Positions 8,107-17,284 of a stretch of 64,000 nt of DNA are shown piece by piece. The translations under genes and the position numbers were made by a program. Numbering within the stretch: position 1 is the first letter of the stretch; every line of letters begins with the position of its first letter. Source of the stretch: Halobacteriovoraceae bacterium (GTDB lineage: Bacteria; Bdellovibrionota; Bacteriovoracia; Bacteriovoracales; Bacteriovoracaceae); the NCBI GenBank assembly GCA_002718735.1, contig PBFR01000019.1, forward strand, positions 69,934 through 133,933. Reading direction: 5' to 3'. The notes beneath the pieces are model-generated. The model saw only the letters and a program-made list of their open reading frames with translations. It had not been told where the DNA came from and ran no database searches.

Positions 8107-8535
8107 TTACAAATTTCTTTTTTGAGTAGTTGCCAGGGCAAGCTCTGCCAATTTCTCGTCAGAGATCTGCTCAAGGTCGACTTCAAGTCCATGCTCTTCA
8201 AATACGCCTTCCACGGCCATTTGGTTATTAAAAAGATCTTCTTTAAAAAGGGAAAGAGCTGGTGATTCTTCAAGTTCAATTGCTCCCCCCAATACTTCAA
8301 TAGCGTCAGAGCTAAGCCCTTCATAGTTAAGTGGCATGATGTATCTGTCCACAAGTGTAAAGGCAACAATAGTTAGTGATGCAGGAATTGGATAAAATAC
8401 AGCTCCAGTTCCTGCAGTTGTTGCAACTCCAATAGAAGTGTAGAAAACACTCTCCAAATCTTTAATAGAGTTAGCCTGAGCACTTGCACCAAATAAGGTG
8501 ATACCAAGAACTAAAGTATTGAATAGGTTTTTCAT
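8107..8535 (-). CDS. Small exported protein, tandem paralogue 2
   Basis: 142 residues: signal peptide MKNLFNTLVLGITLFGASAQA, a hydrophobic segment around residues 32-65 (YTSIGVATTAGTGAVFYPIP...), then an acidic helical tail. It is clearly homologous along its whole length to the gene 10 bases upstream, sharing YEGL, SIEVL/AIEVL, SLFKEDL-NNQ-AVE and VDLEQISDEKLAE. It carries its own AAGGGA ribosome binding site. No outside family recognised. The hydrophobic segment suggests the mature protein sits in or at a membrane. Confidence 0.75.
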   Translation of the reverse strand: MKNLFNTLVLGITLFGASAQANSIKDLESVFYTSIGVATTAGTGAVFYPIPASLTIVAFTLVDRYIMPLNYEGLSSDAIEVLGGAIELEESPALSLFKEDLFNNQMAVEGVFEEHGLEVDLEQISDEKLAELALATTQKRNL

Positions 8536-8545
8536 AAAGTCCCTT

Positions 8546-8974
8546 TTACTTTTCGGCCATAGAAGTCGCTAGTGCTATTTCAGCCAATTCTTCATCAGAA
8601 ATTTGTTCAAGGTCTACTTTAAGTCCATTCTCTTCAAACTTTGCCTCAACAGCTTCTTGGTTATTTAAAAGGTCTTCTTTAAACATTGAAAGTGATAGAG
8701 AGTCTTCTACTGATGAATTCCCAGCAAGAACCTCTATTGAGTCTTTTGACAGGCCTTCGTAGTATCCTGGCTCAGTAATAAATGCATATAGATACCAACT
8801 GCTCACAGAAGCTAAAACAGGAACCGGGTAAAAGGTCGCTGCGGTTGCTGTGACTGCAACACCACCGACTGCACTATAAAATATGCCTTCACATCCTTCT
8901 CCGCAGCCAGAAGCTGAAGCAGAGGTGCTAGTTAGAGTACTGGCAAGAATTAGTGGCATTATTAGCTTTTTCAT
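8546..8974 (-). CDS. Small exported protein, tandem paralogue 1
   Basis: 142 residues, same architecture as its downstream copy: signal peptide, an Ala/Val/Gly-rich hydrophobic stretch near residues 32-65, then MFKEDLLNNQEAVEAKFEENG and VDLEQISDEELAE. Unlike the copy it has two cysteines (CGEGC) just after the signal peptide, which could form a disulfide or, less likely, mark a lipidation site. AAGGAG precedes the ATG. First gene of a two-gene unit with a shared terminator. The C-terminal third is the most conserved part, so it is probably the functional piece. Confidence 0.75.
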   Translation of the reverse strand: MKKLIMPLILASTLTSTSASASGCGEGCEGIFYSAVGGVAVTATAATFYPVPVLASVSSWYLYAFITEPGYYEGLSKDSIEVLAGNSSVEDSLSLSMFKEDLLNNQEAVEAKFEENGLKVDLEQISDEELAEIALATSMAEK

Positions 8975-9064
8975 AAGAGTTCTCCTTCATTTAAAATAAG
9001 GAGAACTCAGTACCACCTAATGCACCGCCACAAAACCAAAAGTGAATATTTTTCATATATTCTT

Positions 9065-10105
9065 TTAGTTATTTAGTCGATAGGCCTTTTGCATACAATT
9101 TGAAATTCTCTCCTTCGTAGGCAGTTCATCAAACTCATCACAAGGAACTACGGGCTCAGGTCTTTTTGGCTCCCACTTTATATTTAAGTGAAAGTTCATA
9201 TCATGATTCACCGGGTCTGGAGTAAAGGTCGGAGTAATAAGAATTCCGCCTAGAGAGTCATCCCCTCTCATGGCTCTCATTGTTATGTTGGCTGACAAAA
9301 TACCAGCGATTGCACCATATAGAACATCACTTACATAATGCCCCATTGCATGGACTCTCGCATACGCCACAACACCTGCCAATCCATATGCGATGTATGG
9401 AACCGGCGTGTCTTTATAAACTTCCGCCAAAACAGCTGCTGCAGTAAATGCTCCTGAAGAGTGGCCAGAGAAGAATGATTTTCCATCAGTTCCAAATTTG
9501 TAAGGATCTCCTCCAGAGTTTTTAGGTCTTCGTCTTCCAAAGCCGACTTTAAAAGCTTCTGTTATTGTTTGAGACACTATAATTGATCCCAAGGTTAAGA
9601 TTCCAACATCTTTTAACTTACCATTATCAAAAACCGCACCCAATAAGTACGATCCGGCCATTAGATGTGCTATCCCTGTTCTCCCAGCATAATAGCCAAA
9701 AGTTTCCATTTCATGGGTCACATCATTTTTATTATCCTGAACAAAGTCCATAATTGATTGATCAGAGTTAAAAATTACGAGACCTAAACTCGCCGCGGCC
9801 AAAGAGGCGAGTTTTTCAGTATCCGTCAGTCCCAAAGGAATAAAGTACTGCTTCTGCTTAATTTCTTCTTCTTTACCAGTTTCCTTAAGAATCTCTCTAA
9901 GTTCATCCTCACTAATATGATGTGTCTGTCCTAGATAGCCACCGCCCATTAAAACATCATCATAATAAGAGTGCTCGAAATTGCTTTGCTTCTCCTCAAC
10001 ACAATAATTGTTGTCCCAATTGCACTTTGCTCCTTGCGCAGGGGCTTCATTACAAAGTCCATGCTTTAAGAACATCATAAAAATCAATAATAATTTAGCG
10101 GCCAC
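9065..10105 (-). CDS. PAP2-family membrane or periplasmic phosphatase
   Basis: About 346 residues with an N-terminal hydrophobic/signal segment, then a PAP2 (phosphatidic acid phosphatase type 2) domain in the second half. Motif 1 is KVGFGRRRP, motif 2 SFFSGHSSGAF and motif 3 ARVHAMGHYVSDV, with the Arg, both catalytic His and Asp in place. Family members remove phosphate from phosphatidic acid, undecaprenyl-PP or related lipids at the outer face of the inner membrane. GTG starts lie at 10111 and 10105; the second has proper distance from AAGGAG. The ~100-residue N-terminal extension with cysteines is not part of the family core. Confidence 0.88.
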   Translation of the reverse strand: MAAKLLLIFMMFLKHGLCNEAPAQGAKCNWDNNYCVEEKQSNFEHSYYDDVLMGGGYLGQTHHISEDELREILKETGKEEEIKQKQYFIPLGLTDTEKLASLAAASLGLVIFNSDQSIMDFVQDNKNDVTHEMETFGYYAGRTGIAHLMAGSYLLGAVFDNGKLKDVGILTLGSIIVSQTITEAFKVGFGRRRPKNSGGDPYKFGTDGKSFFSGHSSGAFTAAAVLAEVYKDTPVPYIAYGLAGVVAYARVHAMGHYVSDVLYGAIAGILSANITMRAMRGDDSLGGILITPTFTPDPVNHDMNFHLNIKWEPKRPEPVVPCDEFDELPTKERISNCMQKAYRLNN

Positions 10106-10240
10106 GATCACTCCTTGTAGTTTAGTGACTAGATTCTATTCCAATCAAAATCTAAAGCTTGTCTAGGAGATTAGAATTTCATGGGTGTCAAATTTCTTTA
10201 CAGTGGCTATCTAAATGAATTTATTGACTTTTGGTATTAG

Positions 10241-10300
10241 ACAAACTTTGGACACAAACTTCTTTTATTACGATTGGAATTTTGTTTGCACACAAACTTT
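10241..10300. repeat. Three direct copies of ACAAACTT upstream of the PAP2 gene
   Basis: ACAAACTT occurs at 10241, 10254 and 10292, two of the copies extended to ACACAAACTT. The same tract holds a TTTTGTTTG element that could pair with them. The stretch lies 130-190 bases before the PAP2 start and could be a regulator site. A chance repeat in AT-rich DNA is possible. Confidence 0.3.
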
Positions 10301-10321
10301 ATTCAAATTTATAAAACTTAG

Positions 10322-10355
10322 GTAAAAAAAAGCTCCCCTTTCAGGGAGCTTCTTA
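10322..10355 (-). terminator. Rho-independent terminator of fadB-fadA
   Basis: On the minus strand AAGCTCCC-TGAA-AGGGGAGCTT runs into eight T, about 30 bases after the fadA stop. Confidence 0.9.
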
Positions 10356-10381
10356 ATGACTATAGAATTTTTGGAATATAT

Positions 10382-11554
<1,173 letters not shown>

Positions 11555-13702
11555 CTAATTTTTGTAATAGTTTTGGTTATTTTTTGCTTTCTCTACAAAA
11601 CCATCAGTAGGTTGGTAGAGCTTTCCAAGTTCTTTAAACTTTTCACTCTTTTCAATGATCTTAGCTAAACCAACATCATCGGCGTACTTTAATGCCCCCG
11701 CTCTAAATGGAGGAAAGCCAAGTCCAAGTAAAAGCCCCATGTCAACCTCGATTGGAGTGTTAACAATGTTCTCTTCAAGACATCTTGCACACTCAAAGAT
11801 CATAGGAAGCATCATTCGATCAATGATTTCTTCATCAGTGACATCCACGTTTCTTTTTACAGAACTCTTGATAATTTCCTCGGCTTCAGGATCAACAGAC
11901 TTTTTAAGTTTTCCCTTTCTGTCCAATTCGTACTTATAGAATCCCAGTTTATTCTTTTGACCAAGACGCTTCTTCTCATGCATAACTTCCACTATCGTCT
12001 TGTCTTTCATTTTCATTCTATCGGGAAATTCTTCGGCCATAATTGCAGCTGCGTGATCGCCTGTATCGATTCCGACAACATCCATTAGATATGCCGGTCC
12101 CATTGGCCATCCAAACTTTTCCATAACCTTATCTATTCTTTTATAGTCAACACCGTCAGCTATAAGAAGGTTGAATCCATTGAAGTATGGGAATAAAACT
12201 CTATTTACCAGAAAGCCTGCACAGTCATTAACTACGATAGGCGTCTTACCCATTTGAAGGGCGTACTGAACAGTCTTGGCAATTGCCTTGTCGCTTGTTT
12301 TCTCACCTCTAATGACCTCAACAAGTGGCATCCTGTGAACAGGATTAAAAAAATGCATTCCACAGAAGTTCTCGGGTCTCTTCACCGAAGTTGCAAGATC
12401 GCTTATGGAAATTGTGGATGTGTTGGAAGCTATGATCGTGTCTTCATTCACATTAGACTCAACCTCGGGAAGAACACTCTTTTTGACATTCTTATTTTCA
12501 ACAACCGCCTCAACCACCATATCGACGTCTTTAAAGTCACCATAGCTTAAAGCTGGCCTAATCTTTCCAAGGGTTGCCCCCATTTGAGCGGTATCGATTT
12601 TCTTCCTATCCACTTGTTTCTTTAAAAGTTTGTTCGCCTCACCAAGTCCAAGCTCAATAGCACTTTCATTAATGTCTTTCATAACGATTGGAGTGCCTTT
12701 GGAGGCCGACTGATAAGCAATTCCACCGCCCATGATACCTGCTCCAAGAACTGCAGCCTTTTCAACCTTGCTGGAATCCTTTGTCCATTTTTTAGAGACT
12801 TTCTTTAAATACTGATCACCTAAGAAAACCGTAACGAGGTTTTGAGCTGCAGGAGTGTGAGCTAGTTCTGCAAATGCTTTTGCTTCAACTTGAATGGCCT
12901 CATCCCTATTCATACCCGCTGCTGCCTGCATAACTTCCACCGCTTTGACAGGTGCAGGATAATTTGAACCAGCAATTCCTTTAACAAAACCTTTGGCAGT
13001 TTCAAAAGTCATCATCCCCTCAATTTTATTTAAGCGTAGAGGGTCTTTTTTAACTTGGCGCTTTTTCATATAATCAAGCTCGCCGTTTATGGCCCTATCT
13101 AAAAGAGTCAGGGCCGACTCCAAGACTTTGCTATCTTCTACAACTGCGTCTACAGATCCTACTTTCAAGGCATCCACAGATTTGTACTGCTTTCCAGATG
13201 TTATCCATTCAATTGCATGGTCTGCCCCTGTCAATCTTGGCAACCTTACGCTTCCTCCCCAACCTGGCATGATTCCAAGTTTGGTTTCTGGAAGTCCAAC
13301 TTTTGCTTTCTTGGCGGCAACTCTATAGTCAGCACTTAGACAAACCTCGAATCCTCCCCCAAGAGCGAATCCGTTTATCGCAGCAACAGTTGGAATATCC
13401 AAGTCTTCGATGCCATTTAGAACGTTATTCATATTTAAAAGCCACTGTGCCAGCTCTTCATTAGACTTTTTAAAGTGTTGCATAAACTCAGTAATGTCTG
13501 CTCCAAAAATAAAATGATCCTTCTCACTTCTAAGAACCATTCCCTTTGCCGAGCTTTCTTTCTGAACGGCCTCTAGAGCTTTAGGAAACTCTTCCATCAT
13601 TAAGTTGCCTATAACGTTGGCGGAGCTTTCTTTAATATTAAAGATAAAATGAACGATTCCCTCTTTTAGGTCCACCTGTATGGACTTTCCATCAAACAAC
13701 AT
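11555..13702 (-). CDS. fadB: Fatty acid oxidation multifunctional alpha subunit FadB
   Basis: 715 residues, normal length. N-terminal enoyl-CoA hydratase domain with both catalytic glutamates (GGGFEVCLSADYR and LPETKLGIMPGWGG). C-terminal 3-hydroxyacyl-CoA dehydrogenase with the NAD-binding GAGIMGGGIAYQ near residue 320 and FFNPVHRMPLVEVI. It carries out hydration and oxidation in the beta-oxidation spiral with FadA. AAGGAGAGAG precedes the ATG. Divergent from an acyl-CoA dehydrogenase gene across a 160-base intergenic region with a palindrome in its likely promoter. Confidence 0.96.
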   Translation of the reverse strand: MLFDGKSIQVDLKEGIVHFIFNIKESSANVIGNLMMEEFPKALEAVQKESSAKGMVLRSEKDHFIFGADITEFMQHFKKSNEELAQWLLNMNNVLNGIEDLDIPTVAAINGFALGGGFEVCLSADYRVAAKKAKVGLPETKLGIMPGWGGSVRLPRLTGADHAIEWITSGKQYKSVDALKVGSVDAVVEDSKVLESALTLLDRAINGELDYMKKRQVKKDPLRLNKIEGMMTFETAKGFVKGIAGSNYPAPVKAVEVMQAAAGMNRDEAIQVEAKAFAELAHTPAAQNLVTVFLGDQYLKKVSKKWTKDSSKVEKAAVLGAGIMGGGIAYQSASKGTPIVMKDINESAIELGLGEANKLLKKQVDRKKIDTAQMGATLGKIRPALSYGDFKDVDMVVEAVVENKNVKKSVLPEVESNVNEDTIIASNTSTISISDLATSVKRPENFCGMHFFNPVHRMPLVEVIRGEKTSDKAIAKTVQYALQMGKTPIVVNDCAGFLVNRVLFPYFNGFNLLIADGVDYKRIDKVMEKFGWPMGPAYLMDVVGIDTGDHAAAIMAEEFPDRMKMKDKTIVEVMHEKKRLGQKNKLGFYKYELDRKGKLKKSVDPEAEEIIKSSVKRNVDVTDEEIIDRMMLPMIFECARCLEENIVNTPIEVDMGLLLGLGFPPFRAGALKYADDVGLAKIIEKSEKFKELGKLYQPTDGFVEKAKNNQNYYKN

Positions 13703-13730
13703 ACTCTCTCCTTAATTATGATTACGAGCT

Positions 13731-13759
13731 ATTTTAGCACGATCGTTCGCTCAAAGCTA
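13731..13759 (-). promoter_or_regulatory. Possible fadBA promoter with an ACGATCGT palindrome
   Basis: On the minus strand a TAAAAT -10 box lies about 30 bases before the fadB ATG. The perfect palindrome ACGATCGT (13739-13746), within AGCGAACGATCGTGCT, sits in the 17-base spacer. The -35 (TAGCTT) is poor. The placement suggests a repressor site, possibly of a TetR-type fatty-acid regulator; this is inference. Confidence 0.35.
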
Positions 13760-13862
13760 GAAACTCGAACTATGGACTCAATTGCCGCAGCGTACAGCAA
13801 AGATATCTGGAACTTATAACCTCAAATTGGTATAAAACCCACAATTGTACAGGAGATGCCAA

Positions 13863-14993
13863 ATGACTGATTTTAGACAAGAACTGATTAACAGCGTAAA
13901 CAAGTTTTGTAAGGATAGAATTGAGCCTTTCATGGAAGAGGATGACGCCGAGGGCAAATTCAGGAAAGAGATTTTTAATGAAATGGGACAACTAGGACTC
14001 ACAGGAATGACTTTACCTGAGCAATATGGTGGAGCAGGACTGGGTTATGAGGATTTTTGTGCTGTTCTTGAAGAAATTGCTAAAAGCTCTGTTCCTTATG
14101 CAGTTACAGTTTCAGTATCTACAATGGTCCAAGGCATGATCAGCAACTTTGGAACAGAAGAACAGAAACAAAAATATCTTCCCTCTCTAACTAGTGGAGA
14201 GGAGATTGCAGCTTTTTGTCTCTCAGAATCACATGCAGGATCTGATGCAGGAGCTCTTAAAACAACCGCAAAGAAAACTGATGGCGGCTATATTTTAAAC
14301 GGTTCAAAGATGTGGATCACATCTGGAGGCGTTGCCAAAACTTATGTTGTTATGGCCAGAACTGGAGCTGAAGGTGGGAGTGGAATTTCTGCTTTTATAT
14401 TAGAAGATGGACAGGAAGGCTTCAGCTACGGCAAGAAAGAAAATAAAATGGGCTGGAGAACAAGTCCCACAAGAGAGTTGGTCTTTGAAAATTGCTTTGT
14501 GCCTCAAGAAAATATTCTAGGCACTGAGGGACAGGGTTTTAAAATTGCTAAAAGTGCCCTTGCAGCAGGAAGAATAACCATTGGTGCAATTGCTGTAGGT
14601 CTTTCACAAAGATCTCTTGATGAGGCGATTAAATATTCCTTAGAAAGAAAGCAATTCAACCAGCCAATATTTGACTTCCAAGGATTGCAATGGATGATGG
14701 CTGATATGGCGACTGAAACTCAAGCATCTCGTCTGATGGTACAGGCCGCGGCACAAAAGCTTGATAGTAAAAAAGAAGATGTGGCACTTGCATCCATGGC
14801 AAAGATGAAAGCAACAGACACAGCTATGAGGGTCACTACAGACTCAGTGCAGATTCATGGCGGTGTTGGCTACACAACAGAATACCCTGTAGAGAGATAC
14901 ATGAGAGATGCCAAGGTTCTACAAATTGTAGAAGGAACTAATCAGGTCCAAAAAGTAGTAATCGCGAGATCACTGAGAAAGCAGTACTCATAA
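13863..14993 (+). CDS. Acyl-CoA dehydrogenase, short/medium-chain type
   Basis: 376 residues from an ATG preceded by AGGAGA; an upstream in-frame TTG lies in front of that ribosome binding site and is not credible. Conserved stretches are LSESHAGSDAGALKT, GSKMWITSGG, MGWRTSPTRELVFENC, RKQFNQPIFDFQ, QIHGGVGYTTEYPVERYMRD and IVEGTNQVQ. The Glu of EGTNQ matches the catalytic base of short- and medium-chain enzymes, unlike the gene at 4653. Divergent from fadBA, so it probably supplies the first oxidation for the same pathway. Followed within about 20 bases by pgi. Confidence 0.94.
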   Translation: MTDFRQELINSVNKFCKDRIEPFMEEDDAEGKFRKEIFNEMGQLGLTGMTLPEQYGGAGLGYEDFCAVLEEIAKSSVPYAVTVSVSTMVQGMISNFGTEEQKQKYLPSLTSGEEIAAFCLSESHAGSDAGALKTTAKKTDGGYILNGSKMWITSGGVAKTYVVMARTGAEGGSGISAFILEDGQEGFSYGKKENKMGWRTSPTRELVFENCFVPQENILGTEGQGFKIAKSALAAGRITIGAIAVGLSQRSLDEAIKYSLERKQFNQPIFDFQGLQWMMADMATETQASRLMVQAAAQKLDSKKEDVALASMAKMKATDTAMRVTTDSVQIHGGVGYTTEYPVERYMRDAKVLQIVEGTNQVQKVVIARSLRKQYS

Positions 14994-15014
14994 AATAGAA
15001 AGGATTAAATAAAC

Positions 15015-16286
15015 ATGAACCTATCCGTAAGTTTTCAAACTCAGGCCGATGCAACATCTAAACGTTTCTCAAATGAGGACTTAAGCGCTCACTTTGATAA
15101 ATTTAAAAAAGTGATTGAATCCGAGAAGATAGGATTTTTTCAACTTAGTGAAAAAACCGAGCACTTAGACAGTGCCCGTGCAATGTTTGAAAAACATAAG
15201 GATAAGACTCACTTTGTTCAAGTTGGCATAGGTGGAAGTGCACTAGGGCCACATACTTTAATTGATGCGCTAAAGTCCAACAACAAAGTAAAGTTCAGTT
15301 TCATGGACAACACAGATGCAGAGTACATTTCACAGCTTTTATCTGAGATAGAAGAACCTAAGAAAAGTCTTTTTTATGTTGTAAGCAAGTCCGGAGGCAC
15401 TGCAGAAACAATAGCCAACTTCTCCATTGCAATAAACTTTTTAAGAGACAATGGTATTAAAAAAGATCAGCTAAAGGATCACTTTGTTTTTTGTACAGAC
15501 CCAAAGAATGGGCAACTAAAAGAATATGCCCAGGCAAATGGTTATAGTTGCCTACAGGTTCCAAATGATATTGGAGGTCGTTTTTCAGTATTTAGTCACG
15601 TTGGTCTCCTCCCAGCTCTTTTTGCAGGTGTTCAGATTGAAGAGCTGTATGAAGGTGCAAATGAATTCAAAAGTGCACTTTTGAATCCAGACCTAAGTGA
15701 AAATATTCTCATGCAAACTGGTGCTCAGCTAATGTGTCTATTCGAAGATAGAGGTGTTAACCAAACAGTACTTATGCCCTACTCTTCAAGGTTAAAAACA
15801 CTATCCCATTGGTTTGTTCAGCTTTGGGGAGAAAGTCTTGGAAAAATAGACTCTAGTGGAACCAATGTCGGACTAACTCCAATTCCGGCCTACGGAGCCA
15901 CAGATCAACATTCTCAAATGCAGCTCTTCATGGAAGGCCCTTCCGACAAAGCGATTTTCCTTCTAGAGGTTAAGAATAAAGCAGTAGATTTCAAACTTGA
16001 TAGTGGCCTTGAAATGGACTCCGCCAGAAAACTTGAAAACTTTAGTCTGAATCAACTAATCGAGGCCCAGTTTAACGGCACTTTAAAGGCACTTCAGGAT
16101 CAAAAGAAGAATGTAATAAAGATGTCAATTGAGAGAAATGATGCCAAGCATATGGGCTCTATGATTCTCTTCTTCGAAAGCCTGACTGCGTTAATGGGTG
16201 AATATTTAGGTATCGACGCATTCAATCAACCTGGCGTTGAGCTAGGCAAAAAATATGCCTATGAATATCTTAAAAATTTAGAGTGA
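15015..16286 (+). CDS. pgi: Glucose-6-phosphate isomerase
   Basis: 423 residues, slightly short for the family. It interconverts glucose 6-phosphate and fructose 6-phosphate. Diagnostic stretches: GIGGSALGPHTL, VVSKSGGTAETIANF, NDIGGRFSVFSHVGLLPALF, ESLGKIDSSGTNVGLTPI, GATDQHSQMQLFMEGP and the C-terminal FNQPGVELGKKYAYEYL. It lacks the N-terminal extension of enteric enzymes and resembles the compact form. AAAGGA precedes the ATG by a longish spacer. Probably co-transcribed with the preceding acyl-CoA dehydrogenase. Confidence 0.96.
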   Translation: MNLSVSFQTQADATSKRFSNEDLSAHFDKFKKVIESEKIGFFQLSEKTEHLDSARAMFEKHKDKTHFVQVGIGGSALGPHTLIDALKSNNKVKFSFMDNTDAEYISQLLSEIEEPKKSLFYVVSKSGGTAETIANFSIAINFLRDNGIKKDQLKDHFVFCTDPKNGQLKEYAQANGYSCLQVPNDIGGRFSVFSHVGLLPALFAGVQIEELYEGANEFKSALLNPDLSENILMQTGAQLMCLFEDRGVNQTVLMPYSSRLKTLSHWFVQLWGESLGKIDSSGTNVGLTPIPAYGATDQHSQMQLFMEGPSDKAIFLLEVKNKAVDFKLDSGLEMDSARKLENFSLNQLIEAQFNGTLKALQDQKKNVIKMSIERNDAKHMGSMILFFESLTALMGEYLGIDAFNQPGVELGKKYAYEYLKNLE

Positions 16287-16375
16287 CCTGCCGATAAGTT
16301 GATACATAATTGATTAATAATTGGTTATAATTTATCCAAATTATTTCTATTCGTCATAAATTCGGAGACCTTAAA

Positions 16376-17284
16376 ATGAGTGATGATAACGCCACCCTAG
16401 TAATTACCGACATCGATGCAGCGTTGTCCGCTTCAGACAAAGAAGCAGAAAACCGCCCAGCATGTTTTTTAGTTGTTGGAGGGGAGCTAAATGGAACAAT
16501 TTTTGATCTTAACGATGGTGAGACCATAGTTGGCAGAAATCCAGATTGCGCGATTCCATTAGACTTTAATGGAGTATCGAGAAAGCATTTCAAAGTTATC
16601 ATTAATGCAGGCTCCAGCACTCTTCAAGATCTTGGCTCCAGCAATGGAACTTATTTAAATAACTCAAAAATAGAAGGAGCTGTTGAACTCTCCAAAGGTG
16701 ATACTGTAAAACTTGGATCAATAGCCCTTAAATACCTTCCAAAGGGAGATACTGAGAGGCTTACTTATGACAAGCTTCAAAGAGAGGCTAATACTGATGG
16801 ACTGACTGGCTGTTATAATAAAACTTATTTTAACAACAAATTAGATCTTGAGGTTAAAAAGTCTAAGTTAACTGGATCTCCATTATCCCTAATTATTTTT
16901 GACCTAGACCACTTCAAACACCTAAATGATAATTATGGCCATGATGCTGGAGACTACGTGCTCAAAGAGAAAGCTCAACTTCTCAGAGACAATGGAATTA
17001 GAAAGCAGGACGTCTTTGCCAGATACGGCGGAGAAGAGTTTGTAGTTCTTCTTCCGAACACAAACTTGAAACAGGCCTTTGAAATAGCTGAGCGTCTAAG
17101 AAAACTTGTTGAATCACATGAATTCATTTATGATGGCCAACGACTTCCAGTGACGGCCTCAATAGGCGTCGCAGATTATAGACAAGGTGTGAATACAGGC
17201 ACAGACCTTTTCAAAAGGGCCGACTCAGCTGTTTATAAATCTAAAGAAGGTGGAAGAAACCAAGTAAACTTTTTTAAATCTTAA
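16376..17284 (+). CDS. FHA-domain diguanylate cyclase
   Basis: 302 residues, no membrane segment. An N-terminal forkhead-associated domain at about residues 30-120 (VGRNPDCAIPLDFNGVSRKHF, then LGSSNGTYLNN) binds phosphothreonine. A GGDEF domain follows from about residue 135, with DGLTGCYNKTYF, IFDLDHFKHLNDNYGHDAGD and the active signature RYGGEEFVVLLP. An RKQD lies exactly five residues before GGEEF, matching the product-inhibition I-site, so the enzyme should make c-di-GMP and be feedback controlled. The FHA domain suggests control by a Ser/Thr kinase such as the one 3.5 kb away. Its stop overlaps the mutL start by one base. Confidence 0.93.
   Translation: MSDDNATLVITDIDAALSASDKEAENRPACFLVVGGELNGTIFDLNDGETIVGRNPDCAIPLDFNGVSRKHFKVIINAGSSTLQDLGSSNGTYLNNSKIEGAVELSKGDTVKLGSIALKYLPKGDTERLTYDKLQREANTDGLTGCYNKTYFNNKLDLEVKKSKLTGSPLSLIIFDLDHFKHLNDNYGHDAGDYVLKEKAQLLRDNGIRKQDVFARYGGEEFVVLLPNTNLKQAFEIAERLRKLVESHEFIYDGQRLPVTASIGVADYRQGVNTGTDLFKRADSAVYKSKEGGRNQVNFFKS

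Noticed and set aside
10215..10326. 36-codon plus-strand frame in the fadA-PAP2 gap
   Set aside because: No ribosome binding site and codon pattern typical of random AT-rich DNA.
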